A stretch of 24,934 nucleotides of DNA, from assembly GCA_047639615.1 (NCBI GenBank), contig JBLIOL010000038.1, positions 1 to 24,934 on the forward strand, given 5' to 3'. Under the pieces are notes generated by a model. That model saw nothing but the letters and a program-made list of their open reading frames with translations. It did no database searches and had not been told where the DNA came from. This document shows positions 7,721 through 16,381 of the stretch, in pieces. Numbering within the stretch: the first letter of the stretch is position 1; every line of letters starts with the position of its first letter. Both the position numbers and the translations under genes were made by a program. This stretch comes from CAYWNK01 sp047639615. GTDB lineage: Bacteria > Planctomycetota > UBA1135 > GCA-002686595.

Positions 7721-8517
7721 TCGAGGCGGCTGCGGGAAGTGCCGAGGCTTGGGCCTTGGAGCTGATTCAGAGCACCGATCTCGAAGCGCAGTTGCATGCG
7801 CCGCGGCCGCCCCGGATCTTTGAAGCAGATGCGCCCGCGAGGCGCCTGACAGCGCCCGGGCGTTCGTCCTTGCTCGAGGTTGTCGCGCGCGCTCCCAAGA
7901 GTCCAAAGCCTGGCGCCTTGGTGCGACCCGAAGCGCGTGCGCGCGCCTTGCACACGTTCCTGCATCACGAGATTCAAGCGGCGGAGCTCTTCGCTTGGGC
8001 CTTTCTGGCCTTTCCCGATGCGCCCGTGCGACTGCGGCGTGGATTGCTGGCGATCAGTCGGGATGAGCTGCGCCATGCACGCATGTACCGCGTCCAACTG
8101 CAGCGTTTGGGCTGCGACTACGGCAGCCATCCCGTGCGCGATTGGTTTTGGGAGCGGGTGCCGACCGTGACAACGATCAGCTCCTTCCTGGCGCTGGTCG
8201 GGCTCGGCTTGGAGGGCGGTAACCTCGAGCATGCGCGCGACTTTAGCCGCCTGCTCGAGCAGGCCGGCGATCCCGAGGCCGCCGCCTGTGTGGCACGTAT
8301 CGGCGAGGAGGAAGTGGCCCATGTACGCTTCGGCAGGCGCTGGTTTGAGCGGCTGGCAGGCCCCTTGGAATTCGAGGCATGGTGTGACTCCTTACCGCCG
8401 CCGCTGACGCCGCTGATCCTGCGCGGTTTGCCCTTGCACCGGGCGGCGCGTGAACGCGCTGGTTTGAACGCTGATTTCCTCAATGCATTGGAAGCATGGC
8501 GGCCGTCTGGATCCTAA
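7717..8517 (+). CDS. DUF455 ferritin-like protein, predicted di-metal enzyme
   Basis: Product of 266 residues from a GTG start that overlaps the upstream stop codon. It matches DUF455, a ferritin-clan helical family. The metal-ligand pattern of a four-helix bundle is complete: HHEIQAAEL (E85/E90), DELRH (E117, H120), GLEGGNLEH (E166, near residues 164-172) and EEEVAH (E199, H202). This implies a carboxylate-bridged di-iron or related site, as in MiaE-like or other ferritin-like oxygenases, but no DUF455 reaction is established that I can name. The start is supported by the GTGA overlap; no better start lies upstream. Its last 22 bases overlap the ATP-grasp-like gene downstream, so the two proteins are probably made together and may act on the same substrate (inference). 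Confidence 0.88.
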   Translation: MIEAAAGSAEAWALELIQSTDLEAQLHAPRPPRIFEADAPARRLTAPGRSSLLEVVARAPKSPKPGALVRPEARARALHTFLHHEIQAAELFAWAFLAFPDAPVRLRRGLLAISRDELRHARMYRVQLQRLGCDYGSHPVRDWFWERVPTVTTISSFLALVGLGLEGGNLEHARDFSRLLEQAGDPEAAACVARIGEEEVAHVRFGRRWFERLAGPLEFEAWCDSLPPPLTPLILRGLPLHRAARERAGLNADFLNALEAWRPSGS

Positions 8518-9365
8518 ACCTGGATGCCGAGCTGGAGTTCGCCGCGCTGCGGCGCGGCCCTAGCTACGCAGCGTCCAAGGACTTGCTGCGATCCATGCAG
8601 CGCGCCTTGCCCAGCGCACGATCGCTCATGGGGCCTGATGATCGTGAGCTCGCAGAGTGCCTAGCTGCGGGGGATTCCGTAGAGGGCATGCAAGGGCGTG
8701 CCTTCTGCCCGACGCCTGGTGTCTTGGCGCGCTTCGAGAGCCTAGGCGTCACTCCGGAGCCTTGCCCAGAGCTTGCGGTGATTGAGCTAGTTAACGACCG
8801 CGGATGGGCTCTATCCCATGGATTGGCGCCCCCTGATGCGCGCTTCTTTGAGAGCCTCCCGGAGCTCGAGAGATTTCTCAGCGAGCGACCTGCGGCCGAA
8901 GACTGGCAGGCGAAGCGTGCACTCGGAACCGCCGGCAGGGGGCAGCGGTCCCTGCGCGCGCAGCAACTCACTGAGGCGGACCGTAAGTGGCTGGCCGCCT
9001 CCTGGGCGATGGGCGGCGTGTTACTTGAACCGCGTCGAGAGATCTTCGCCGAGTACTCCCTGCACGGTTGGCTGGGGACGGATGGCAGCCTGCGACGCGG
9101 GAGGGTGGTGGCCTTCGATACGCACTCGCGAGCCTTCGCTAGCGCACGCCCTTTGCTGCCCGGGGAATGCCTCGATGGGGAGATCGAAGCACTCGGAGGC
9201 AACCTGGAGCGGACCGCCGCAGCCCTGCATGGGGCAGGCTACTTTGGTCCCTTTGGCCTCGATGCCTACGCCTGGAGCTTAGGCCCGGATGTGCGCTGCT
9301 TTGAAGCCCTCTCGGAAGTCAACGCGCGTTACACCCTGGCCTATGCCCTGGGCATGTCGGACTAG
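8496..9365 (+). CDS. Predicted ATP-grasp-type ligase partnered with DUF455
   Basis: Product of 289 residues. It is divergent, but the C-terminal half has the order of an ATP-grasp fold: Lys/Arg and Gly-rich KRALGTAGRGQRSL (140-153), an adenine-contacting strand VLLEPRREIFAEYS (175-188), GYFGPFGLDAYAW (248-260) and the metal-binding Glu-x-Asn in SEVNARYTLAYALG (273-286). The N-terminal ~100 residues resemble the preATP-grasp part. ATP-grasp enzymes join a carboxylate to an amine or thiol through an acyl phosphate; the substrate cannot be read here. The ATG lies inside the upstream DUF455 gene (22-base overlap), indicating coupled translation. The TAG stop shares CTAG with the stop of the converging aminopeptidase gene. 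A glutathione-synthetase-like or peptide ligase role is possible; sequence alone does not decide. Confidence 0.7.
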   Translation: MAAVWILNLDAELEFAALRRGPSYAASKDLLRSMQRALPSARSLMGPDDRELAECLAAGDSVEGMQGRAFCPTPGVLARFESLGVTPEPCPELAVIELVNDRGWALSHGLAPPDARFFESLPELERFLSERPAAEDWQAKRALGTAGRGQRSLRAQQLTEADRKWLAASWAMGGVLLEPRREIFAEYSLHGWLGTDGSLRRGRVVAFDTHSRAFASARPLLPGECLDGEIEALGGNLERTAAALHGAGYFGPFGLDAYAWSLGPDVRCFEALSEVNARYTLAYALGMSD

Positions 9366-10660
9366 TCTTCGAGCAGCAGCTCGCGCAGGGCTTCCTTCAT
9401 GTAACCCGGGTCGTGGCTGCCGCACATCTCGCGGGCGGAGTGCATGGCGAGTTGCGGGCCGCCGACGTCCACGGTCAAGACGCCCAGGTTAGCAGCGGTG
9501 ATCGGGCCGATGGTGGAGCCGCAGGCTAGGTCGGAGCGCATGGCCCACTCCTGGTAGGGTACGTCCGCGCGCTGGCAGGCCAGGGCGAAGCGCGCGGCGC
9601 TCTCGACTTCGGTGGCGTAGCGCTGGTTGGCGTTGTGCTTGATCACGGGGCCGGCGTTCAGATGCACCAGGTGGCCCGGGTCGTGCTTGTCGGCGTAGTT
9701 CGGGTTGGTGGCGTGGGCCATGTCCGAGGAGACGCACAAACTGCGTGCGAGGGCGCGCTGAAAGGCGTCGCGGTCGTCGCCGCGGGCGTGACTGATGCGC
9801 TCCAAGAGTGTGCGCAGCAAGGGACCGTCGGCGCCGCTGCGGGTGGCACTACCGACCTCCTCGTGGTCGAAGAGGGTGATCACGGGCACATGCTTGAGGC
9901 GCTCATCGTCGGCGGCCTCGAGCAGGGCCTGCAGACATGCCCAGGACGAGGCCAGGTTGTCGAGGCGCGGTGCGGAGAGCCAGTCCTGATCCGAGCCGCT
10001 TACGCAGGAGGGCGTCAGGTCGTGGGTCATGGCTTCGAAGCCGAGCACGGTGGCGGGATCGGCGCCGACCTTGGCGGCCAGGTATTCCTTGAACTCGCCG
10101 TCGCGGGTTTTCCCCACCCCGAAGATGGGCTGCATGTGCAGCTGCTTGTTCAGCTTGAGACCCTCGGTGTAGATCTCGCGGTGCAGGTGAATGGCCAGCT
10201 GCGGGATGCGCAACACGGGCTCATCGATGCGGAAGTTACGCTTGGCGGGGCGTCCGTCCTCGTTGACGACCACAGTTCCGGAAAGGCCTAGGTCGCGGTC
10301 AAGCCAGGAGTTCAGCAGCACTCCGCCGTAGATCTCTACGCCCAGTTGGCGCAAGCCCGCGCGACCGGTGTCGGGTTTGGGCTTAATGCGCAGGTTGGGG
10401 CTGTCGGTGTGTGCGCCCAGCAGGCGGAAGCCAGTGTCCGGGTCGCCGTCAGTGGGCACGATCCATGCGGCCAAACTACCGGCGCGCACCACATACCAGC
10501 GGCCGGCTGCTTCTTCCCAGCTGTCGAGTTCGGAGAGCTCCTTGAAGCCGGCGGCCTGCAAGCGGCGTGCGGCTTCGATGCAGGCGTGGGTGGGCGAGGG
10601 CGAGGCGTCGACGAAGGCGCACAGGTCCTGCGCGGCCGAGAGGTCCGGCTTTTGGGGCAT
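9362..10660 (-). CDS. apeB: M18 family aspartyl aminopeptidase
   Basis: Product of 432 residues, the usual length for M18 zinc aminopeptidases, cytosolic enzymes that remove N-terminal Asp/Glu from peptides. The metal and catalytic motifs are all present: GAHTDSPNLRIKP (H84, D86), SAPRLDNLAS (D234), the DHEEVGS motif (E267/E268), SSDMAHATNPNY (D313) and the C-terminal AMHSAREM (H407). YGGVLLNSWLDRDLGLSG (111-128) is also characteristic. The gene begins 11 bases after the stop of the pseudouridine synthase gene, so the two are likely co-transcribed. Its stop overlaps that of the convergent ATP-grasp-like gene by four bases. There is no export signal. Activity and the exact residue preference are inferred from the family. 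Confidence 0.95.
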   Translation of the reverse strand: MPQKPDLSAAQDLCAFVDASPSPTHACIEAARRLQAAGFKELSELDSWEEAAGRWYVVRAGSLAAWIVPTDGDPDTGFRLLGAHTDSPNLRIKPKPDTGRAGLRQLGVEIYGGVLLNSWLDRDLGLSGTVVVNEDGRPAKRNFRIDEPVLRIPQLAIHLHREIYTEGLKLNKQLHMQPIFGVGKTRDGEFKEYLAAKVGADPATVLGFEAMTHDLTPSCVSGSDQDWLSAPRLDNLASSWACLQALLEAADDERLKHVPVITLFDHEEVGSATRSGADGPLLRTLLERISHARGDDRDAFQRALARSLCVSSDMAHATNPNYADKHDPGHLVHLNAGPVIKHNANQRYATEVESAARFALACQRADVPYQEWAMRSDLACGSTIGPITAANLGVLTVDVGGPQLAMHSAREMCGSHDPGYMKEALRELLLED

Positions 10661-10671
10661 GGTGGTGGGGT

Positions 10672-11604
10672 CTAGCGGGTGCCTTCTAGCCAGGGGGCTA
10701 AGTCGGCGGGCAGGTCAGCTTGGATGCTCCAGGGCTGACCGGTGTCGGGGTGCTCTAGGGTAAGGCTCTGGGCGTGCAGGGCCAGCCTGGGCGGATCGCC
10801 GCCGGCGAGTTTTGGCCCGCGATAGAGCGGATCGGCCACGATCGGCAGGCCGCCCTCAAAGAGGTGCACGCGGATTTGGTGACGGCGTCCGGTGTGCGGC
10901 ATACAGGCCACCCAGGTGCGGCCCGCTTGGCGGCTGACCACTTCGAAATGGGTTTCGGAGGGCTTGCCTTCGGGATCGATCTTCTGCCGATCCTTGTCGC
11001 GCAGGCTGCCTGGGGAGGCCGGGCCCAGGGGCGCGTCCACGACCCACTGGTCCGCGGACGGGGAGCCGTGCACCAGGGCTAGGTAGCGCTTTTGCACCTC
11101 GCGAGCCTTGAAGGCGGCGCGCAGGCTGGCCATGGCGGCGGAGGTGCGCGCGATGACGATTACGCCCGAGGTCTCGCGGTCGAGGCGGTGCACAATGCCT
11201 GGGCGTTCGAGGCCGGCGTCCTGTGGCAACGGGCCCCAACGCGCGTCGGCCAGGTCGGCCAGGGCGGCTTCCGCGTGCTGGCCGGTGCCGTGGGTGAGCA
11301 GGCCGGAGGGCTTGTCTACGCCGATGATCGAGTCATCCGCGTAGAGCTGCTCCAGCTGGGCTTCGGCGGCCTCCGCCAGGGGCAGGCTGAAGCGATAGCG
11401 GTCGCCTGCCTTGGCCTTGGCCGAGGTACGCCCGAACGGCCGACCGTTGCACAGCACGGAGCCCTGGCGCACCAGGCGCGCAATGCGCGAGGCGCTCAGT
11501 CCAGGCAGCAAAGCAGCGAGCGCTCGGTCCAAGCGCTCGCCTTGCTGGGCCCTCGGGATCACACAATCCACGTCGGCATTGGTGCCTGATTGGCGCCCGC
11601 TCAA
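10672..11604 (-). CDS. RluA-family 23S rRNA pseudouridine synthase
   Basis: Product of up to 310 residues with an N-terminal S4 RNA-binding domain (about 22-72, GERLDRALAALLPGLSASRIARLV) and the RluA catalytic domain. The signature HRLDRETSG (139-147) holds the catalytic Asp142; other family blocks are VDKPSGLLTH (96-105), KRYLALVHG and HTGRRHQIRVHL. The S4-plus-catalytic layout is that of RluC/RluD enzymes, which isomerise uridines in helices of 23S rRNA; which site is modified cannot be told here. The start is uncertain: 11604 is a TTG directly after the upstream stop region, and in-frame GTGs at codons 12 and 15 lie closer to the family's usual N-terminus. The gene follows the four-TM protein almost without a gap and precedes the aminopeptidase by 11 bases, forming a three-gene leftward unit. 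Confidence 0.93.
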   Translation of the reverse strand: MSGRQSGTNADVDCVIPRAQQGERLDRALAALLPGLSASRIARLVRQGSVLCNGRPFGRTSAKAKAGDRYRFSLPLAEAAEAQLEQLYADDSIIGVDKPSGLLTHGTGQHAEAALADLADARWGPLPQDAGLERPGIVHRLDRETSGVIVIARTSAAMASLRAAFKAREVQKRYLALVHGSPSADQWVVDAPLGPASPGSLRDKDRQKIDPEGKPSETHFEVVSRQAGRTWVACMPHTGRRHQIRVHLFEGGLPIVADPLYRGPKLAGGDPPRLALHAQSLTLEHPDTGQPWSIQADLPADLAPWLEGTR

Positions 11605-11606
11605 TG

Positions 11607-12395
11607 TCAGTTGACGTGCTTGACGCGCGTGACGCCGAGCAGCTTCTCGAGGGCGATCATGCGTCGGCCGAGGAAGGGCACGTGCTCGATGCGCGCGACC
11701 ACTTGGCCCTCGCGGCGAATCACCAGGGTTCCGCCACCGAAGGTTAGCAGCAGCTCGAGCACATCCGGAACCTCGCGCGAGACGGTACTACCCAGGCGCG
11801 GGACGCTCTGGTCGCGGCCCCAGGGCTGGACGTAGTGCACAAATTCGTTGGGCTCGAAACGCCAGTAGTCCAGCCGCGGCTGGAGCATGCCTAGCACGAA
11901 GAAGAACCACAGCATGAAGCCCAGGATGAAGTAGGTGTGCGTGGAGTAGGTCGGTTCGAGACCGGAGATCCAGTCGCCCATGCCGCTTACGAAGGCAAAC
12001 TCTTTCAGGTCGGCCACGTAGAGTCCGCCTGCAAGGAGCATCAGGATCAGGATCGTGATCAAGAACTTCTTCTGGTCGAGATCGGTGACGATCACCATCA
12101 GGTTGAAGCCGAGCATGCCCGTCGCCCACCAGCCGAGGGTGACCGGGGAGACGTTGGTCCAATTGGAGCACAGGCCGCAGATCAGCATGGTGATCATGCT
12201 GGGCCAGAAATAGATGATCATCGGGAACGAGGCCACCGGGACCGCGTCCTTGTCCTCGTGGACGCGGCGCGGGAAGTAGACCTCCCAGACCGAGTCCTTC
12301 TTGCGCGGCTGGGCAGCCGGGGTGGGGGCTACCGGTGTACTGGGGACCGGCGTCGGCTCGGGGGCTGCGCTGGGCTCGGGTGTGTCGTCGCTCAT
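11607..12395 (-). CDS. Four-TM membrane protein of unknown function
   Basis: Product of 262 residues that I do not recognise as a named family. Residues 1-35 are a Pro/Ala/Thr-rich cytoplasmic tail. Four membrane segments follow at about 57-76, 86-105, 111-130 and 153-172 (the last with LGFMLWFFFVLGML). The ~90-residue C-terminal part is soluble, with a probable beta-rich stretch (LLLTFGGGTLVIRREGQVVARIEHVPFLG). There is no signal peptide, Cys-rich site or nucleotide-binding motif. An AAGAG directly precedes the ATG but is too close to be a good Shine-Dalgarno. It is first in a unit with the pseudouridine synthase and aminopeptidase genes; that neighbourhood does not suggest a specific job. 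Confidence 0.82.
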   Translation of the reverse strand: MSDDTPEPSAAPEPTPVPSTPVAPTPAAQPRKKDSVWEVYFPRRVHEDKDAVPVASFPMIIYFWPSMITMLICGLCSNWTNVSPVTLGWWATGMLGFNLMVIVTDLDQKKFLITILILMLLAGGLYVADLKEFAFVSGMGDWISGLEPTYSTHTYFILGFMLWFFFVLGMLQPRLDYWRFEPNEFVHYVQPWGRDQSVPRLGSTVSREVPDVLELLLTFGGGTLVIRREGQVVARIEHVPFLGRRMIALEKLLGVTRVKHVN

Positions 12396-12603
12396 CTCTT
12401 GAATGCGGGCGGTGGGGAGCCCGGGGTGGGGCTCACCGGGGTGAGTGCGGTGTCTTGCTGACTCCGGGTGGGATGGTAGCAGGCCAAGCCGCTGGGACCG
12501 ACTGTCAGGCAGGCGGCGTGTCGGGCTCTCTCCTACTCCCGAGCTCCTGGATCATTCGCTGGAACCTCCCGGGGACCTCTTCTGGCTATAGTGCCGCCTC
12601 TCC
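12396..12603. promoter_or_regulatory. Divergent intergenic region with candidate promoter at 12583-12592
   Basis: This 208-base gap separates the leftward four-TM gene from the rightward 1255-residue gene. It holds TGGCTATAGT (12583-12592), whose TATAGT is a good -10 candidate 11 bases before the ATG at 12604, giving a leader of only a few bases. Near the leftward gene are two short inverted repeats: GAGCCC/GGGCTC (12417-12422 and 12429-12434) and CTCACC/GGTGAG (12432-12437 and 12440-12445). These could be operator or hairpin elements, but such repeats are frequent in this base composition. Confidence 0.35.
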
Positions 12604-15600
12604 ATGGCTCAGAACTTTGACGATTCCCAGGCCCCGCAGGCTGACCCTTTCGAGGAGCGGCTCGCTGCCCTGGAGCGATCCGGGCAGGTGCCAGCGGAGG
12701 TTCGCGAGGAGCTGGCAGCCCTGGAGGCGGAGGCCTGGGTGACTTTGGCCTCACGGGATCAGGGACTTTCGGCCCCTACTGGGCACCCAGTGGCGCACTC
12801 GGTGCTGAGTTGGCGTGAGGAGGCGGTTCAGGCTGGCTGTGAGCCGCAGGCTGAGGTGCTGGACGAGCTGACTGAGCAGCTGCTGGCGGATCTGGCTAGT
12901 CAGGCCCTGGCGGGTGTGCTGCAAGGAAGCCCGGAGAGCCTCTTCGCGGGTCTGCTGGCTGCGGCGCGCAGCGATCGCGAGGCGCTGCTGGCTCGGCGGC
13001 GTGACCTGGGGCCTGCGCCCCACCAGGAACACGAGGTTGCCGTGCGCGTGACCCTGCTCGCGGCCCTCGAGCGCACGCCGGTGAGCGCGAGCGTGCGCGA
13101 TGATTGGTGCGCGGCTCTGGTGGACCTGGCCGACGAGACTTTGGCGGCCTCCCTGGGGAAGGCGCCGGAGCACGCGGAAGCGGCGCTGCTCGACGTGCGC
13201 GAGGTGATCAAGTTCCACCGCAAGAAGGTGGAGACTGGACATGGGGCTCAAGCCCGGCGGCTGCAGCGCAAGCTATCGCGCTTGCGCGACGAGGCGGTGG
13301 AGCGGCGCTTGGAAGGGCGGCTGGCCGGGCGCTTCGGAGCGCGTCTGCCGCGCATCTGGAGCCGCTTCGTGCTGGCGGCGATCGTGGTGCTGCTGCTGCT
13401 CATGCTGCAGGGCTTCCTGCCCGAGCGCTGGCTCGAGGCGCAGCCCCTGGGCTCGCCCTGGAGCGTCCACACGCTGCTCGGAGTGCTCGACTTCAGCTGC
13501 TGTGCGTTCATCCTCTGGGACTTCTTCGTGAGGCTGTTCTTCGTGCGCGGCAACTGGACCTGGTTGCGCCGGCACTTCTTCACGGACTTCCTGCCATCGA
13601 TTCCTGCGGGCATTCCGGGCATGGGCGAGAAGATGCGCGCGCTCTACGTGTTCCGCATCGGGCGCCTGATGCGGCCACTGCGCGCACTACTCTTTCTGCC
13701 GCGCGGCATCGACCGTTTAGTGCGGCTCAATGCGCAGCGACTAGATCAGGAGTTGGTGCTCTTTCCCACGCCCATGGAGCGCGGCCTGGACGAGACCCTG
13801 CAGGTGCGCCGCGATGCGGAGCAAGCTGCATGGGAGGATCTCGTGCGGGTGAGTAGGGCTTGGGAGCGCAGCCTGCGATCCGCGGATAAGGAGCAGGCCG
13901 GCCAGTGGGTGGAGCGACGTACGCAGGTGCTCGAAGAGGCAGCGCGCCTGCGTTTCGAGGTGGGCGATACTCAAGGCGGCCGGCGCGGCTTGGGCTACGT
14001 GCTCGAGCCACGCTTGGAGCGCTTGGCGGGTCTCGGTCCCGAAGAATTAGGTGCCGAATTCGGGCGCGAAACAGCCGAACGCATCGCGCGCACGGCACGC
14101 CAGTTGGCGGGTTCGCCTGCGGTCTACATGCCGTTGCTTCACAAGTGGACGCCGCGGCCTGCGCCGGAGGAGAGTGATGGTTCGCTGGCCGCGCGCTGGT
14201 TGCGTGCCTTGGCGCGAAGAGGTCTGCGCTGGCATGGTCGCGCCTTGGCCATGGCGGATCTTGTCACGACGGTTTCGCCGGCGGAAGCGGTTGGCCGGGT
14301 GGGTGCGACGCTTGTAGCGCGCACCTCGCGGCCGGCATATAGGCTGGTGCTACTGGCACTGGGTTTCTTGGTCTTCAATGGCCTTTTAGATCTGCTCGGT
14401 CTCGATGAGGCTGCGATCACTGCTGCGGACCAAGCTCCGGTGGGTGGTTTTCACGGCATGTTGATCAAGCTGAAGGGGATCGCACACACAGGCTTAGTGT
14501 CGGCGGGAGGGCTGATCGCTGTTCTGGGTGGAGTGTGTTTCATTTTCCTGACCCTAGGGCTTTGGCTGCAACGCTTGGCGCGCGATGCGTCGTTGCTCTA
14601 CCGGCAGATTGCGAGTGCGCAGTTTGGCCATCTCATGGATGCCGTGCGTGTGCGCAGGCTTGAGCGTGACGCGGAGCTCCTCGAGCAACGGGTGCTGAGC
14701 CCCGAGCGCAAGCTGCTTCACGGTGGTGACGTCGGGCCCCTTGGCGCGAAGCGTCAGGAGTTCATGGGTGCGGTGTCGGCCTGGCTGACCGAGGGGCGTC
14801 ACCCCAGGTGTGAGAGCCAGGGCTTTGATGCGGTGCCTTTGGCGGTGCTGCTCTATCGGGATCAGTTGGATGCGGCGCCCTTTACCGACGCGGATGCGCG
14901 CGGTGGTTCGCGTTTGCTAGGTAGCTTGGCTGTGCGCCGGCTTTGCCGTCGCGCGGGGGGGGTGCGTAGGCGCGAGATGCGCAGTTTGCAGCGCGGTGAT
15001 CTCTCACGGCGCCAGGGCTTGCTCGGCGGAGGCTATGTCTGGTTCCAGTTGATCACCCAGGCCATGTCCCAGGGCGCGGCGCGTTTGGTGGTGGAATACA
15101 ACCGCTCGGCCATGCCCACAACGGACCTTGCTTGTGCCACAGGCCAGGAACGTGAGCGCCATGGTCATTGGCTTGCGGCCCGCAAGGAGCGACGCGAGGT
15201 GCATGCGGGACATGGAGGCGAGGTGCGGCGTGAGCTGACCAATGCCTTCACCATGCTGCACGTGCTGGACGATGATCCGGCGCGGGACGCGGAAATCGAG
15301 CGGCGCTTTGGCGCGGAGCTGGCGCAGCAATTCCAGAGCGATCGGCGCGATCTCTATCGGCGCGTCTTCGGAGCATGGCCCTTGCATCGCTTGCCCAAGG
15401 AGCAGCGGGTGCTCAACCCGCTGGCCTTCTACGAGCGCTGGTTCGCACACGGGCGCATCTTCCTGACGCCTCTGTGGGTGCTGCTGGTTTGGGTGCGTGT
15501 GGCTTGGAAGGGCCTGCAGTTCCTGGGTTCCGCCGTGGGGGACATCCGTAACCCCGGTCAGGGCAAGCCGATTGCGGCGCCGGAGCTGGATGCTGCGGCG

Positions 15601-16371
15601 GCGGAGCGCAAGGTGCGCCGTCTGCGTGGACCCATGGTGGAAGCGGCCATGCTCTTGCGCGCGCGCTTGGACTTTACCTACCTGGGCATCGGTTGGCCCT
15701 GGAAGGAGGGGCCTGTGCGCGATGCTGCGCAAGAAGATATGGCGGCGCTGTCAGCCCTGGGCATGCCCCTGGAGTTGGCCGAGCAGTTGGACGCGGAGCG
15801 TCAGGCGGCGCGTGATGATTCGGCGCGCTTGGAGCGCCTGATGCAGGCGGGCCTCTTGGATGAGACTTGGTCCAAGGTCGGCGCGCCGGTTAGAGAGCCT
15901 GAGCGACTGCGGGCGGTCGCCGTGGCCTATCGCGCGGATCTGGACGGTCTGCGTTCGCGGCTCAGCTACGACGAGATTCTGGCCGAGCTGGTGGTGGCTG
16001 CGCCGCGCTTGCCGCTGGTGCGCGGGCTAGTGTTACCGCGGCCTCTGCAGTGGCTCGCGTTCCGGCGCTTCAGCCGCGAGGTGGAGGGGCTCAAGGGCTC
16101 GGCGCGGCGCCATCTCTGGCGTTTGGTGCGCCGAGACGAGGGCGGCGCCCTGCGGGCGCTCAAGGCGCGCGATGCGGCAAGCAAGGATGCGGCCGGTGAG
16201 CGCGCGGCTCTGGAAGCGACCCTCGAGGACCTAGTGCGTCATCCGGGGCAGATCACCGAGGCCATCGTGACCCTGCGCATCATGCAGACCCTAACGCGTA
16301 TCGACGCCACGACCCTGCGCGAGCATGTTTGGCAGCTCGCCGGCTTCGAGGACGAAGCCGACGAGCGCTAA
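12604..16371 (+). CDS. Giant membrane protein with voltage-sensor-like module
   Basis: Product of 1255 residues, not a family I can name. Residues 1-250 are soluble, helical and Glu/Ala/Arg-rich. Residues 255-365 resemble a voltage-sensor domain: S1-like helix 255-272; S2-like helix about 290-314 with WDFFVRLFF (D306, R310); then LRRHFFTDFLPSIP with the S3-type Asp (D328); then an S4-like segment with arginines every third residue (R351, R354, R357, R360) in FRIGRLMRPLRALL. No selectivity-filter motif follows, so it is not an ordinary channel. Further hydrophobic helices lie at about 581-600, 630-659 and 953-971. The parts between and after them are helical, charged and soluble. No Shine-Dalgarno is visible; TATAGT lies 11 bases upstream of the ATG. 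It converges with the methyltransferase gene, 10 bases apart. A membrane-potential-sensing or scaffold role is possible but unproven. Confidence 0.85.
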   Translation: MAQNFDDSQAPQADPFEERLAALERSGQVPAEVREELAALEAEAWVTLASRDQGLSAPTGHPVAHSVLSWREEAVQAGCEPQAEVLDELTEQLLADLASQALAGVLQGSPESLFAGLLAAARSDREALLARRRDLGPAPHQEHEVAVRVTLLAALERTPVSASVRDDWCAALVDLADETLAASLGKAPEHAEAALLDVREVIKFHRKKVETGHGAQARRLQRKLSRLRDEAVERRLEGRLAGRFGARLPRIWSRFVLAAIVVLLLLMLQGFLPERWLEAQPLGSPWSVHTLLGVLDFSCCAFILWDFFVRLFFVRGNWTWLRRHFFTDFLPSIPAGIPGMGEKMRALYVFRIGRLMRPLRALLFLPRGIDRLVRLNAQRLDQELVLFPTPMERGLDETLQVRRDAEQAAWEDLVRVSRAWERSLRSADKEQAGQWVERRTQVLEEAARLRFEVGDTQGGRRGLGYVLEPRLERLAGLGPEELGAEFGRETAERIARTARQLAGSPAVYMPLLHKWTPRPAPEESDGSLAARWLRALARRGLRWHGRALAMADLVTTVSPAEAVGRVGATLVARTSRPAYRLVLLALGFLVFNGLLDLLGLDEAAITAADQAPVGGFHGMLIKLKGIAHTGLVSAGGLIAVLGGVCFIFLTLGLWLQRLARDASLLYRQIASAQFGHLMDAVRVRRLERDAELLEQRVLSPERKLLHGGDVGPLGAKRQEFMGAVSAWLTEGRHPRCESQGFDAVPLAVLLYRDQLDAAPFTDADARGGSRLLGSLAVRRLCRRAGGVRRREMRSLQRGDLSRRQGLLGGGYVWFQLITQAMSQGAARLVVEYNRSAMPTTDLACATGQERERHGHWLAARKERREVHAGHGGEVRRELTNAFTMLHVLDDDPARDAEIERRFGAELAQQFQSDRRDLYRRVFGAWPLHRLPKEQRVLNPLAFYERWFAHGRIFLTPLWVLLVWVRVAWKGLQFLGSAVGDIRNPGQGKPIAAPELDAAAAERKVRRLRGPMVEAAMLLRARLDFTYLGIGWPWKEGPVRDAAQEDMAALSALGMPLELAEQLDAERQAARDDSARLERLMQAGLLDETWSKVGAPVREPERLRAVAVAYRADLDGLRSRLSYDEILAELVVAAPRLPLVRGLVLPRPLQWLAFRRFSREVEGLKGSARRHLWRLVRRDEGGALRALKARDAASKDAAGERAALEATLEDLVRHPGQITEAIVTLRIMQTLTRIDATTLREHVWQLAGFEDEADER

Positions 16372-16381
16372 CCTCTCGGGC

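Noticed and set aside
6614..7906. 430-codon open frame on the minus strand
   Set aside because: It covers the sigma gene in another frame and runs antisense through the SUI1 gene; the sigma frame has clear region 2 and 4 motifs and this one has none.
7564..8322. 252-codon open frame on the minus strand
   Set aside because: Antisense to the SUI1 and DUF455 genes, both of which have conserved motifs; its translation resembles no protein.
9635..10291. 218-codon open frame on the + strand
   Set aside because: Antisense to the M18 aminopeptidase catalytic core; Gly/Val-rich shadow translation.
15004..15732. 242-codon open frame on the minus strand
   Set aside because: Antisense to the 1255-residue membrane protein, His/Gln/Arg-rich, with no recognisable motif.
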